Shown: positions 50,294 to 60,200 of the stretch, one piece after another | Numbering within the stretch: the stretch's first letter is position 1 | Layout: each line of letters starts with the position of its first letter | Source: Aquimarina atlantica | GTDB lineage: Bacteria > Bacteroidota > Bacteroidia > Flavobacteriales > Flavobacteriaceae | Direction: 5' to 3' | Length of the DNA stretch: 64,000 nucleotides | Assembly: GCF_000626715.1 (NCBI RefSeq) | Contig: NZ_AQRA01000009.1 | Coordinates: 232,168-296,167 of the forward strand | Position numbers and translations under genes: made by a program | The notes under the pieces: generated by a model | Told to the model about the DNA's origin: nothing | Database searches by the model: none | The model's input: the letters and a program-made list of their open reading frames with translations, nothing else

Positions 50294-52524
50294 TAGTATC
50301 TGGTGGTAAAATATTGATCAGGTTTAAAAAGCATTGGCAACTCATGCTTTGGTTAGAGGTTTTACTCTATGCATTAGGCCCCGCTATTCTTATATATTTT
50401 TTGTTCTTTAATCTCATTTTTTCAATTGCTACTTTGATATTAGTTGCTTTACTGATTGTAATTTTTGTGAAACCCTGGAAACCTGATTTAAAAACGGTGA
50501 GTAGTTATATTGATCAACATCTCGATGTTGCAGAGTATAGTACAGGTCTTTTGCTACTACCTAAAGAACAACTATCAGATTTGGCTAAATTGCAACAATA
50601 TAGGATAGGAAAAGAACTCGTCGAAAAATTAAAAACGATCAAACCTCCTCATCATTTATCCAGAGCTTGTATAGTAATGATTTTATGTGCGCTGGTTGGT
50701 TTTATGGGGTATAGATATCATATTCTTGATCATTTACAATGGCCGCAGCATAAGGAAGTACGCCCAGATACCATAATTTTTAAACCTATAGATTCTACAA
50801 CAACTACCCAACAACCTAAATTAGAAAGTCAATTATTGACTATACAATACCCTGCTTATACAGGAAAACCTTCTGTTGAAACTTCAAAAATGGAAATAAA
50901 AGCAGTAGAAGGATCACGATTATCATGGCAAATAACATTTGATACTGAAGTTAAAAATGTATTTATGGAAAGTATGGGAAATAGCCATCCTATGAAATTG
51001 ACTGATAATGGATATGTAAGAACTTCAGTTTTAAATACATCGGGATTCTACAATTTCAAATTTACAGATATGCTGGAAACTTCGTATACTTCTGAATTGT
51101 ATTCGATTGAAGTTGTAAAAGATAAAAAGCCGGATATAAAAATTACTGATTTAAAACAATTCACTTCTTTTTCTTATGATGAAAAGAAAAGAATAGCATT
51201 CACAACCTCTGTTACCGATGATTTTGGTATTGCTGAAGCATATATCATAGTGACGGTAAGTAAAGGATCTGGTGAATCTGTTAAGTTTAGAGAGGAAAAA
51301 TTAAGTTTTGATAGCAAATTTTCTAGGGGACAGAAAGACCTAAGCTTGTCAAAAAATATAGACCTGGATCAAATGAATATGGAACCAGGGGATGAACTTT
51401 ATTTTTATATTGAAGCACTGGATCTTAAACACCCCAGGCCTAACATTTCTAGAAGTGAAACCTTTTTTGCGGTTATAAAAGACACAATTTCTGATGAATT
51501 TGCCGTAGAGGGGACAATGGGGGTAGACTTAATGCCGGATTATTTCAGAAGTCAGCGCCAATTGATTATTGATACAGAAAAATTAATTAAGGATAAATCA
51601 AAATTATCAGAAAAAGACTTCAAATTTAAAAGTAATGAATTAGGGTTTGATCAGAAAGTATTACGCCTGAAATACGGAGAATTTATGGGAGATGAATCAG
51701 AATTTGGACCAGCAACACAGGAAAATACAGCAATTCCTGAGGAGGAACATGAACATGACGATGAAGATCATGAAAAAGAAAACGATCCATTAGCAGCATA
51801 TACACATGATCATGATCATGAAAATGAACATAATCTGGTACCTCATGAAGAAGAAGAGGATGAAAAAGGAAATGATCCTTTACACGAATATTTGCATAAC
51901 CATGATGATCCCGAAGAGTCAACACTTTTTACACAATCTTTAAAAAGTAAGTTACGACAAGCACTAAATGAAATGTGGGACGCCGAGTTATATTTACGAT
52001 TGTATACTCCAGAAAAATCTTTACCATATCAATACAAAGCGCTTAAATTGATTCAGGAAATTAAAAATAGCGCCCGAGTCTATGTACACCGTATTGGTTT
52101 TGATCCTCCACCAATTAAAGAAGATAAAAGACTTACAGGTAAAATTGACGAAGTATCCAATTTCAGAAAAAAAGAAGAATTACGACTCCCAGAATTATAT
52201 CCGTTTATATATAAAACTGTTTTGAGGCTTGAGCAATTGATATCTAATAAAACAATACTAACAGATGAAGATAGGCTCCTTTTTAAACAAGCAGGAAATG
52301 AATTGGCCGCCAAAGCTATTGAAGACCCGGGGAAATATTTAAAAACCTTACAACGGTTAAAACAGATTACCGAAGATAGAGTTATACCAACTTCAATTTT
52401 GATCGAAGTACAAAGAGGTTTATTTTATGCGCTTCCCGAGTTGCAACCCAATCCATCTAAAAAGAAAGTATTAACAGGAGAGATTAATGAATTACTACTA
52501 AAAGAGCTTCAAATTCATGATTGA
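50290..52524 (+). CDS. Membrane protein of the MoxR operon with His/Asp/Glu-rich insert
   Basis: 744 residues starting at a GTG that overlaps the previous stop. Two membrane segments lie at about 18-60 and one at about 118-136, followed by a large periplasmic region with beta domains (LLTIQYPAYTGKPSVETSKM, KKPDIKITDLKQFTSF). Residues about 482-545 form a striking acidic stretch with 11 histidines and two related units (NDPLAAYTHDHDHE and NDPLHEYLHNHDDPE). The C-terminal 200 residues are helical. Similar large proteins (DUF4175-like) follow BatA genes in Bacteroidota. The His/acid stretch suggests metal binding. Confidence 0.78.
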   Translation: MIVSGGKILIRFKKHWQLMLWLEVLLYALGPAILIYFLFFNLIFSIATLILVALLIVIFVKPWKPDLKTVSSYIDQHLDVAEYSTGLLLLPKEQLSDLAKLQQYRIGKELVEKLKTIKPPHHLSRACIVMILCALVGFMGYRYHILDHLQWPQHKEVRPDTIIFKPIDSTTTTQQPKLESQLLTIQYPAYTGKPSVETSKMEIKAVEGSRLSWQITFDTEVKNVFMESMGNSHPMKLTDNGYVRTSVLNTSGFYNFKFTDMLETSYTSELYSIEVVKDKKPDIKITDLKQFTSFSYDEKKRIAFTTSVTDDFGIAEAYIIVTVSKGSGESVKFREEKLSFDSKFSRGQKDLSLSKNIDLDQMNMEPGDELYFYIEALDLKHPRPNISRSETFFAVIKDTISDEFAVEGTMGVDLMPDYFRSQRQLIIDTEKLIKDKSKLSEKDFKFKSNELGFDQKVLRLKYGEFMGDESEFGPATQENTAIPEEEHEHDDEDHEKENDPLAAYTHDHDHENEHNLVPHEEEEDEKGNDPLHEYLHNHDDPEESTLFTQSLKSKLRQALNEMWDAELYLRLYTPEKSLPYQYKALKLIQEIKNSARVYVHRIGFDPPPIKEDKRLTGKIDEVSNFRKKEELRLPELYPFIYKTVLRLEQLISNKTILTDEDRLLFKQAGNELAAKAIEDPGKYLKTLQRLKQITEDRVIPTSILIEVQRGLFYALPELQPNPSKKKVLTGEINELLLKELQIHD

Positions 52525-54280
52525 TCAAGTAACTTTTTTGAATGAGAACTGGATATGGCAAATCGGTATTGGTGGGATAATACTGTGGTTTGTTTTTATA
52601 TGGAAAGAATGGCCTCAGGTTGGGAAACCTAGATTTTGGATAAAAATAGCAATAGCCCTTTTGGCAATTATCTCGCTTGCTATCATAGCATTAAAACCTG
52701 CAACTTCTACTGCTAATACTACAACTGCTAAAATGGTTTTGCTTACCGAAGGCTATGATAAAGAACAATTAGATAGCCTAACTAGAATTCATAAAAAACT
52801 AAAATCATATAAGTACCAGGCTAATCATCCTATTTTTGAAGGTGCAGGCACTCTGGATTCTGTTTTTGTATTGGGGTATGGTGTGAAACCTTATGATCTA
52901 TGGCAATTAGATAATTATAATGTTAATTACTTGGGAAGAAGGACTCCTTCTGGGATAATTAGGTTTACCTATGATTATAAAAATACGGTTGGTAAACAAC
53001 AGGTGTTTAGAGGATTATATGCTAATCCTCAAAAAGGAAATAGACTTATATTAGAAGGGCCGGGAGGAGCAGGTTTAGATTCTGTTTCTTTACGATATGC
53101 AGAACAACAAAAATTTGAATTCACAACGAATCTTAATGTAACAGGAGACTATCTCTTTTCACTGATCGAAAAAGATAGTTTAGGGAAAATTTTATCTACA
53201 GACCCTATACCTTTAATTGTAGAGCATTCTACTCCCTTAAAAATAGTAGTGGTAAATGGTTTTCCCACTTTTGAAACTAAGTATCTTAAAAATTATCTGG
53301 CAGAAATGGGACACCAAGTACTAGTAAGGAGTCAGATCACCAAAGGAAGATATAAGTTCGAGTATTTTAATATGGAAAGAATGCCTATGGGAGCTTTTTC
53401 TAAAAAGAATTTAGAATCTTTTGATCTTGTTATTATTGATGCCAATTCATTAAGAAACCTGGGAAGAGCATCACGTACTGCTTTAGAGAGTTCGGTAAAA
53501 GAAAATGGCCTGGGTATTTTTATTCAGCCAGATTCTAATTTTTTTAGAACTTCAAAAGGTTTCGGGGCTTTTAATTTTACTTCAGAAAAAAACACAGAAA
53601 CCCGATTAGACGATGAAACAAAACTTAAGCTTTCTAAACATGCTTTTGTTTTTAAAGATGAATTTCTGTTGCAGCATATTCATACTAAACCTAATACCAA
53701 AATCATATCCGGATACAAATACATCGGAAAGGGTAGAGTTGGAACTACAGTATTAGAAAATACATATGAGCTAGTATTAGATGGTCATACCACTGCTTAT
53801 CAACAAATATGGTCTAAACTCATTACTAATTTAAGTAGAAAAGAAACTCCACAGATAGAGTGGGGAACAACATCAATAATTGCGTATAAAGACCACCCTT
53901 TTAATTTTGAGGTAAGGACATCAATACCAAAACCAATAGTCAAAACCAGTAAGGAATACAGTATTTCGATGCGTAGTGATATTGATATAGTAAACCTCTG
54001 GAAAGGGATTACTTATCCAAGAGATTTTGGATGGAATACCCAATTTGTAGAACAGGATACAACAAAAGTGTTTAAATATTTTGTAGCGGATACCTCTAGT
54101 TGGAAGTCACTAATGTTATATAAAACAATTGAAGAAAATAAGAGGCGTTATAAAAAATCATCGAAGAATAAAATACTCCAGAATCATACAATACGACCGA
54201 TACCACTTTTAGGTTTTTATATTCTATTTTTATTATGTACCGGGTATTTATGGTTGGAACCCAAGCTATTGAAACCGTAA
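52517..54280 (+). CDS. Membrane protein with glutamine-amidotransferase-like domain, last gene of MoxR operon
   Basis: 587 residues, overlapping the previous gene by eight bases. Membrane segments lie at about 14-30 and 41-59 and a last one near 565-583 (FYILFLLCTGYLWLEP). The periplasmic domain has LKIVVVNGFPTFETKYLKNYLAEMGHQVLVRSQ and FDLVIIDANSLRNLG, a Rossmann-like fold resembling class I amidotransferase-type modules seen in VWA/Bat operons. No catalytic Cys-His pair is obvious, so a structural or binding role is likelier. It completes the MoxR unit; a weak hairpin follows. Confidence 0.75.
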   Translation: MIDQVTFLNENWIWQIGIGGIILWFVFIWKEWPQVGKPRFWIKIAIALLAIISLAIIALKPATSTANTTTAKMVLLTEGYDKEQLDSLTRIHKKLKSYKYQANHPIFEGAGTLDSVFVLGYGVKPYDLWQLDNYNVNYLGRRTPSGIIRFTYDYKNTVGKQQVFRGLYANPQKGNRLILEGPGGAGLDSVSLRYAEQQKFEFTTNLNVTGDYLFSLIEKDSLGKILSTDPIPLIVEHSTPLKIVVVNGFPTFETKYLKNYLAEMGHQVLVRSQITKGRYKFEYFNMERMPMGAFSKKNLESFDLVIIDANSLRNLGRASRTALESSVKENGLGIFIQPDSNFFRTSKGFGAFNFTSEKNTETRLDDETKLKLSKHAFVFKDEFLLQHIHTKPNTKIISGYKYIGKGRVGTTVLENTYELVLDGHTTAYQQIWSKLITNLSRKETPQIEWGTTSIIAYKDHPFNFEVRTSIPKPIVKTSKEYSISMRSDIDIVNLWKGITYPRDFGWNTQFVEQDTTKVFKYFVADTSSWKSLMLYKTIEENKRRYKKSSKNKILQNHTIRPIPLLGFYILFLLCTGYLWLEPKLLKP

Positions 54281-54297
54281 AAAGAGCTTTATTGTTA

Positions 54298-54332
54298 AAA
54301 TTAGGACTATAATGCTAATTTAGACCTTTTTT
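54298..54332 (+). terminator. Weak hairpin terminator after the MoxR operon
   Basis: AAATTAG (54298-54304) pairs with CTAATTT (54315-54321) around a ten-base loop, followed by AGACC and six T residues. The stem is entirely A/T-rich apart from one pair, so strength is moderate. Confidence 0.45.
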
Positions 54333-54345
54333 AAGATTTAAAATT

Positions 54346-54376
54346 ATGGTACAAACCATTTAGAACGTTACCTTTG
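54346..54376 (+). promoter_or_regulatory. Palindrome and -7 box ahead of the small export-protein gene
   Basis: ATGGT-ACAA-ACCAT (54346-54359) is a perfect 5-4-5 inverted repeat, and TACCTTTG (54369-54376) is a perfect TAnnTTTG box only nine bases away. The repeat would cover the -33 region, a repressor or activator position. Transcription would start near 54383. Confidence 0.4.
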
Positions 54377-54392
54377 CAGGCTGTAAGAAAAA

Positions 54393-54857
54393 TTGTTTGT
54401 GATTAAGGATATTGTTATAGCTGTTTTGTGGAGTATTTCCCCTTTTGGCGAAGCTAAGGTTGGGATTCCTTATGGTATGCTTAGTGGATTAAATATCTAT
54501 TTGGTATTTGTATTATGTTTTTTATCCAATGTATTGGTATTTCCTTTAATGATGTTTTTTTTAGAAAGGATGAATACCTATTTATTGAGATGGACATCTT
54601 ATAAAAAAGCTGCGATATATGTAGCACGAAGAGCTAAGTTAGGATCAGGGAGTAAAATTCAAAAACATGGGTTTTGGGGACTTCTTTTATTTGTTATGAT
54701 TCCAATTCCTGGTACAGGTGTGTACGCAGGAAGTATTGCTACGTATTTATTTAAAGTTAAAAAACGAAAAGCTTTTATTGCGAATAGCGTAGGTATATTT
54801 TTCTCTTCTGTTATTGTTTGGGTAACGACATTACTCACTATGAAAGGAATCTCTTAA
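54393..54857 (+). CDS. Small multidrug export family membrane protein (COG2426-like)
   Basis: 154 residues, start TTG 54393 or GTG 54399 (MIKDIVIAVLWS). About four membrane helices and the motif SPFGEAKVGIPYG near the N-terminus, with MIPIPGTGVYAGSIATYLFKV later, match the small multidrug-export (COG2426) family, related to DedA-like proteins. Function in drug export is largely by name; family members may handle lipids or small metabolites. The gene stands alone downstream of the MoxR operon. Confidence 0.82.
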   Translation: MFVIKDIVIAVLWSISPFGEAKVGIPYGMLSGLNIYLVFVLCFLSNVLVFPLMMFFLERMNTYLLRWTSYKKAAIYVARRAKLGSGSKIQKHGFWGLLLFVMIPIPGTGVYAGSIATYLFKVKKRKAFIANSVGIFFSSVIVWVTTLLTMKGIS

Positions 54858-54991
54858 ACGGTTATATTACAATCATACCATCTGGATTTTTATGTTATAG
54901 TGCTAATAGATTCATATTGAGTTTTCTAAAACTGATAAAAATCAGTAATAGAAATTAAAAAATATAGTAACATTGATACTTAAATGCGTCT

Positions 54992-55492
54992 ATGGAAATC
55001 TCAAATGATATTGTTTTACGTCCCCGGTTTTTTCAGGATTTAGATATACCTTCAGAAAAAGCGCTTGAAGCTTTTAAAAAAACAGGAAAGACTTGTCAGG
55101 ATTTTAAAGTAAGTCGGGTAGACCATCATGTTTTTATACGAATTCCTAAAAAAGAACAACACTTCTGGTCACCACAACTTCATCTCGAAATTTATGAAGT
55201 AGGTGAAAACCAACCAAAGCTTAAAGGACTTTTTGGTCCCAGCCCTACAGTATGGACACTTTTTATGTTTCTGCATTTTGTAGTGGCAACATCATTTATT
55301 GGTGCTCTGGTTTGGATGTATGTTAACATACGCCTGGATAAATCGTATTTATTTTCTATACTCACTATGTTTTTTCTTCTTATAACCTGGTTTGTACTTT
55401 ACTTTGCTGGTCGTTTAGGAAGACAGGCCGGTAAAAAGGAAATGCAGAAGCTATATTTTTTTATGGAAAATACATTAAACTCGGTAAGATGA
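54992..55492 (+). CDS. Two-helix membrane protein of unknown function
   Basis: 166 residues. A soluble N-terminal half with beta strands (DIVLRPRFFQDLDIPSEKALEAFKK, HVFIRIPKKEQHFWSPQLHLEIYE) resembles a small GTP-independent lipid-binding or START-like fold only vaguely. Two membrane helices follow at about 88-112 (WTLFMFLHFVVATSFIGALVWMY) and 118-140. A short cytoplasmic tail ends the protein. No family is recognised. It is followed by nearly 600 bases without a gene. Confidence 0.7.
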   Translation: MEISNDIVLRPRFFQDLDIPSEKALEAFKKTGKTCQDFKVSRVDHHVFIRIPKKEQHFWSPQLHLEIYEVGENQPKLKGLFGPSPTVWTLFMFLHFVVATSFIGALVWMYVNIRLDKSYLFSILTMFFLLITWFVLYFAGRLGRQAGKKEMQKLYFFMENTLNSVR

Positions 55493-56085
55493 AAAAATAT
55501 AACAATTGTAGATAAACAAACTCTTTTTTAACAGGACCCATTAGTTTTTTAGAAATGACTAAATCGAAAGATCTGGAATATAACCCATAAGAGGAGTTTA
55601 ATTTTATAATGATAGGCTTTTGAAAATTTTCATGTTTTGAGCTGATATTGAATTGGTTATTGATTTTTAATTACTCCCCAAAAGCTACTCATCTTTCTTT
55701 TTCAAAATTATTTTAATTTTTTTTTACCCAGTCCCGAAAAATGGAACTGGGAACTATTAATATTGTACTCAGAATAGAGGTCAAAGATTATTAAATGTAA
55801 AACATTATGTAAAGTCTAAAAGAAATATAGCAATAAAAAGAAAAGGCAAATTGCTTTTTTATTTAATAAATATTTTTTGACTAAACCATAAAGGTTTGAT
55901 GTGTAGATTTTTAATTATAATCTCATAAAGTTATGATAAGAACTACAGTATTCGAACATACATTTTTTAAAAAAAAACAAGAGATAATCTCTTGTCATAG
56001 ATATTGGCAGGTTATTATATATATGGTAGTTTTGGCCCTTTTTAAAAAAATAAGCTTAATACATTAAAAATAAAAATTTACAATA
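55493..56085. other. Long AT-rich intergenic region upstream of OmpH-like gene
   Basis: 593 bases without a supported gene. An inverted repeat CCCAGT...ACTGGG spans 55727-55751 around CCCGAAAAATGGA, and TAATATTG at 55758-55765 is a seven-of-eight match to a -7 box. A weak hairpin GCAAATTGC with a T run lies near 55850. The length and its place before an exported-protein group suggest a regulatory leader, but nothing conclusive was seen. Confidence 0.4.
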
Positions 56086-56592
56086 TTGAAAAAGATTCAC
56101 ACAATTTTTCTATTGATATGTAACGTCTTGTTATTGATAGTAGTTTTTATAACATTTTATTTCTCCAGATCTTCTAATAATGATATCGTTTATGTTGATA
56201 ATATTAAACTTTATAATGGTTTTAATATGTCTCAGGATTTAGGAAAAACTAATAATAGAAAAATTACAAAACAAAAAAAGAAACTGGATAGTTTATATAC
56301 AATCTACTCTATTTTAAGAGAGCAAGAGAATAAAGAAAAAACTCAGGAATTAGAAGTACAATTAAGAACCGAGGATCAGGAATTAAAAAAAATGAATGAA
56401 TACCTCTCTAATGATATGCGTCAAAAAGTCTGGAATAGATTAAATCAATATATAAAAGAATATGGCATTGCAAATCAATGCAAGATTATATTGGGAACAC
56501 GAGGAGTAGGTAATATTATGTTTGCTCAGGAAGAAATCGATATAACAACAAAGGTATTAGAATATGCAAACACCAAATATGAAGGAAACTAA
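56086..56592 (+). CDS. OmpH/Skp-like periplasmic chaperone-like protein
   Basis: 168 residues starting at TTG (MKKIHTIFLLICNVLLLIVV), no ATG being available. The signal or anchor is at about 6-26. The mature part has the Skp/OmpH plan: IVYVDNIKLYNGFNM near the N-terminus, a long charged helix pair (KQKKKLDSLYTIYSILREQENK, LRTEDQELKKMNEYLS) and a terminal strand (ANQCKIILGTRGVGNIMFAQEEIDIT). Skp holds outer-membrane or exported proteins in the periplasm. It is followed by a lipoprotein gene and a 2106-residue exported protein, which it may escort; that is inference. Confidence 0.75.
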   Translation: MKKIHTIFLLICNVLLLIVVFITFYFSRSSNNDIVYVDNIKLYNGFNMSQDLGKTNNRKITKQKKKLDSLYTIYSILREQENKEKTQELEVQLRTEDQELKKMNEYLSNDMRQKVWNRLNQYIKEYGIANQCKIILGTRGVGNIMFAQEEIDITTKVLEYANTKYEGN

Positions 56593-56593
56593 A

Positions 56594-57208
56594 ATGATGA
56601 GATCAGTATTTTGTAGGAGTAAGAAAAATATATTGTTTGCTTTTGGTTGTCTGCTATTGTTGTTTTCTTCTTGCGTAAAAGATAAGAAAGTTCAAGATTC
56701 TAAAATAGAATATAAACTTTTCAATTTAGAGAATTCTGGTTGGAAATCTAAGTCTGTTTCTCATTTTTTGTCGGACATAGAGTACAAAGCTACACTAGTT
56801 CCTTTACAATACTATATCCTTAAAAATGAAGGAAATAAAGATCTTCAAAAAGTAGATTCTATATACGAATCTCTTAAAGATGAACGAGTAATCGAAATAG
56901 AGTTTAAACAAGAACAAGAAGATGATGTACTAAAATCAAAATATACCAATCGTGATTATGAATCGGCTGTTAAGTACATGTCTTTTATAATAAAAAATGA
57001 TTTCAAAATTGTAACACAATCAGGAGATACTATCCCTTGTTTAGGAGCCACATTCGAAAGAAATTTTAAAGTAGCTCCTTTCAAAAGATTGTTGTTGCAT
57101 TTTGGTAACATTTTACCCGAAGAAAACATTAAGCTTATATATGAGGATCACTTATTTGGAAACGGGATACTAAAATTTAAGTTTACAGAAACACCTATTA
57201 AGTTATAA
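56594..57208 (+). CDS. Lipoprotein of unknown function
   Basis: The frame is open from 56564, but the ATG at 56594 directly after the previous stop gives MMRSVFCRSKKNILFAFGCLLLLFSSC, a standard lipoprotein signal with the lipidated cysteine near residue 27. The remaining 177 residues have beta-type strands (YKLFNLENSGWKSKSVSHF, IEFKQEQEDDVLKSKY) and one CLGATFERNF segment. No family is recognised. It sits between the OmpH-like protein and the giant exported protein, so it may aid export or display of the latter. Confidence 0.72.
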   Translation: MMRSVFCRSKKNILFAFGCLLLLFSSCVKDKKVQDSKIEYKLFNLENSGWKSKSVSHFLSDIEYKATLVPLQYYILKNEGNKDLQKVDSIYESLKDERVIEIEFKQEQEDDVLKSKYTNRDYESAVKYMSFIIKNDFKIVTQSGDTIPCLGATFERNFKVAPFKRLLLHFGNILPEENIKLIYEDHLFGNGILKFKFTETPIKL

Positions 57209-57229
57209 AATTATAACACACTTAGTTAT

Positions 57230-60200
57230 ATGATCAATACAATACGAAAAAGTAAAGTCACAAAAGTAATTGCAAGTTATTTAGCAATACAATTGATTGT
57301 ACAAATGATGCAGCCTATACAATTGTGGGCATTAACAAGCGGTCCATCACAACCAGAGTTTAATTCATTCACACCTATCGGAACTTCAGATATGGTGAAT
57401 TTATCCTCAGGAAACTTTAACTACAATATACCTGTTATGGATGTTGGAGGATATCCGTTAAACCTGGCGTATGATTCTGGGGTAACTATGGATCAGGAAT
57501 CTTCCTGGGTTGGATTAGGATGGAACCTTAATGTAGGGCAGATTAATCGACAAGTACGAGGAATTCCTGATGATTTTAAGGGAGATGAAATGATCTATGA
57601 AAGTAATATGAAACCTAATGTTACCGTAGGAGTAGATGCTGCTATAGATCTTCAATTATTTGGTTATGAAGGTAATGATGGTGTAAAAGGAAAAGCATCA
57701 TTTGGAGTAAATCTTAAATATAATAATTATACAGGAATATCATTTACTCCTTCTTATGGTATTTCTTTTGATTTGGCAAATACAGTAACAGTAGGGATGA
57801 GCGTAGAGACTTCTGCAACAGAAGGAGCTACCGTTTCTCCCAGTGTTGGTATTTCTGCAACTAAAGCTATTAGTGAGAAAGGAGCGATTACAGGCGGGCT
57901 TAATGCAGGGGTTTCTTATAATTCTAATCAGGGATTGAAATCGTTTAATATTTCAAGTTCTATGGGGTTGACGGGAATAAAAGATGAAAAATACAAAAAA
58001 GCTAAAAATAGACAGGCTGGTTTTGGATCAGGCTCTGGTTCTATTTCTTTTAATAATGTTACGCTTACACCACGTAAGAGAACTGCTTTTATAAATAATA
58101 ATGGTACTGTAGCAGTATCTCTCGGAGGTGATATTTGGGGTGCAGATATTGAAGGCGAAATATCTGCTATGGGATCTGTACAAAAGGTTAAAGATCCTGT
58201 TAAAATTGAAAAAGCATATGGATATGAATTCACCGGTCACGCAACTCCAGATGATATTAAAGATTATAATAGAGAAAAAGATAATGTTATTAGTAAAACT
58301 ACATTGGCTTTACCTGTTTCTAACTATACATATGACCTTTATACAGTACAAGGTCAGGGAGCTGGTGGAATGTTTAGACCTTTTCGTAGTCAGGTAGGAC
58401 AGATTAATGACGATTTGGTTGAAGATGAAAGTTCTAGTTTAAGTTTGGGCGTAGAAATAGAACCAGGAACAGGATATCATTTTGGAGCTAATTTTACTAG
58501 TGCCCCATCAGTGAGTAGAACTGGGGTATGGGATACAAAGGCTTTACAACATTTTAAACAAGAGAAAGAAGATATTAGAGAATCGGGAGATTTATTAGAT
58601 TATGAACCTGTATATTTTAAATATATTGGAGAACCAAGAGTAGATAAAGATCAAAAATTATTTGAGGATTTGGGAGGATACTCCCCTATTGCGCTAGAAA
58701 TTGGAGGGAGCAAAAAAAGTTTTAATAAGTACGCAGATAATCGTTTTAGGATTAAAGAATATAACGCGGATAAAACCCCAAAATATAGAACATTACCAAG
58801 TTTTAATTCAAAATTTAAAAGATCGAGAGATATTCGTAATCAGAATGTTCAGAAAATTAGTGCAGAAGAACTGCTTGAATTTTATAATGAAGGATATGCT
58901 AAATCTCGTATAAATAAAAGTTCAAAACCACATCATACTGCCGAAGTAAGAGTATTAAACAGTGATGGATCTACCTATGTTTTTGGAGAAACCGCTTACA
59001 ATAAAGTAAAAAGAGAAGTTACATTTGCGACAAACAGTACTACTTTTAATTGTGCAGATGGTTTAGTGACTTACCAAAGTGGTGAAAATTCTACAAATAA
59101 TAGAAGTGGAATAGATAATTTTTATGATGCTGTAGAGACCCCGGCTTATGCACACTCATATTTATTATCTTCTGTACTATCATCAGATTATGAGGATTTA
59201 AAAGGAGATGGACCCACAGATGATGATTTGGGGGCGTATACAAATTTTATATATACCAATAAAGAAGATAATTATAAATGGAGAATTCCTTACGGTAGCA
59301 ATAAAGCATCTTATAATGCAGGATTAAACACAGATAAAGCAGATCAAAAAGGAAGTTATGTTTATGGAGAGAAGGAGATAAAGTATATAGATAAAATTGT
59401 CACCAAAACGCATGTAGCGATATTTGACCTTTCTCCTCGTAAAGATGCGCGAGGAGTTGCAGGAGAAAATGGAGGGGCGCCGTCTTCTGGACAACAAATG
59501 TATAAAATAGATAAGATTAGATTATACTCAAAACCAGAAGCTCTTAAAGCAAAAATATTAGATGATGATACTACTAATGATTTGCCAATAAGCGCCATCA
59601 AAACTGCACATTTTGTGTATGACTACTCTCTGTGTAAAAAAGTAGAAAATAATAAAGGAGAAGCTCCTAATGGGAACGAGTTACGTAATGAAGGTGGAAA
59701 ACTAACATTAAAGAAAGTATATTTTACCTACCGAGATTCTAAAATGGGTAAGTATACTCCGTATACTTTTAATTATGATGGATTTAATCCAGATTATAAC
59801 CTGAAATCTTATGATGTTTGGGGCGGATATAAGCCAATTGTTAAAAATGCATTACAATACGACCAAAATGGTAATGTAGTATATATTAAGAATGAAAATG
59901 GGGTAGATGTGCCTCAAATAAACCCTAATTTTGCAGGAGGTAATACAGGATTTTGCAATACAGGAGATGATATTACAGCACCAGAATTTGCTTTTATACA
60001 ACAAGATGATCGTAAGCTACAGGATTCTTTTTCTTCAGCTTGGTCATTAACCTCTATTGATTTACCATCAGGTGGAAAAATCGACTTGACCTATGAGAGT
60101 GATGACTATCAATATGTTCAAGATCGTGATGCGTTGCAAATGTTTAAAGTGGTAGGAGCAGGAAATAATGAAGGATCTTCCTCTTTCGATCCCGAAACCA

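Noticed and set aside
55730..55746. A sequence resembling the 17-base surface-operon element upstream of the OmpH-like gene
   Set aside because: Only 10 of 17 positions match and the nearest -7-like box is 11 bases away, not 22. It also belongs to a separate inverted repeat.
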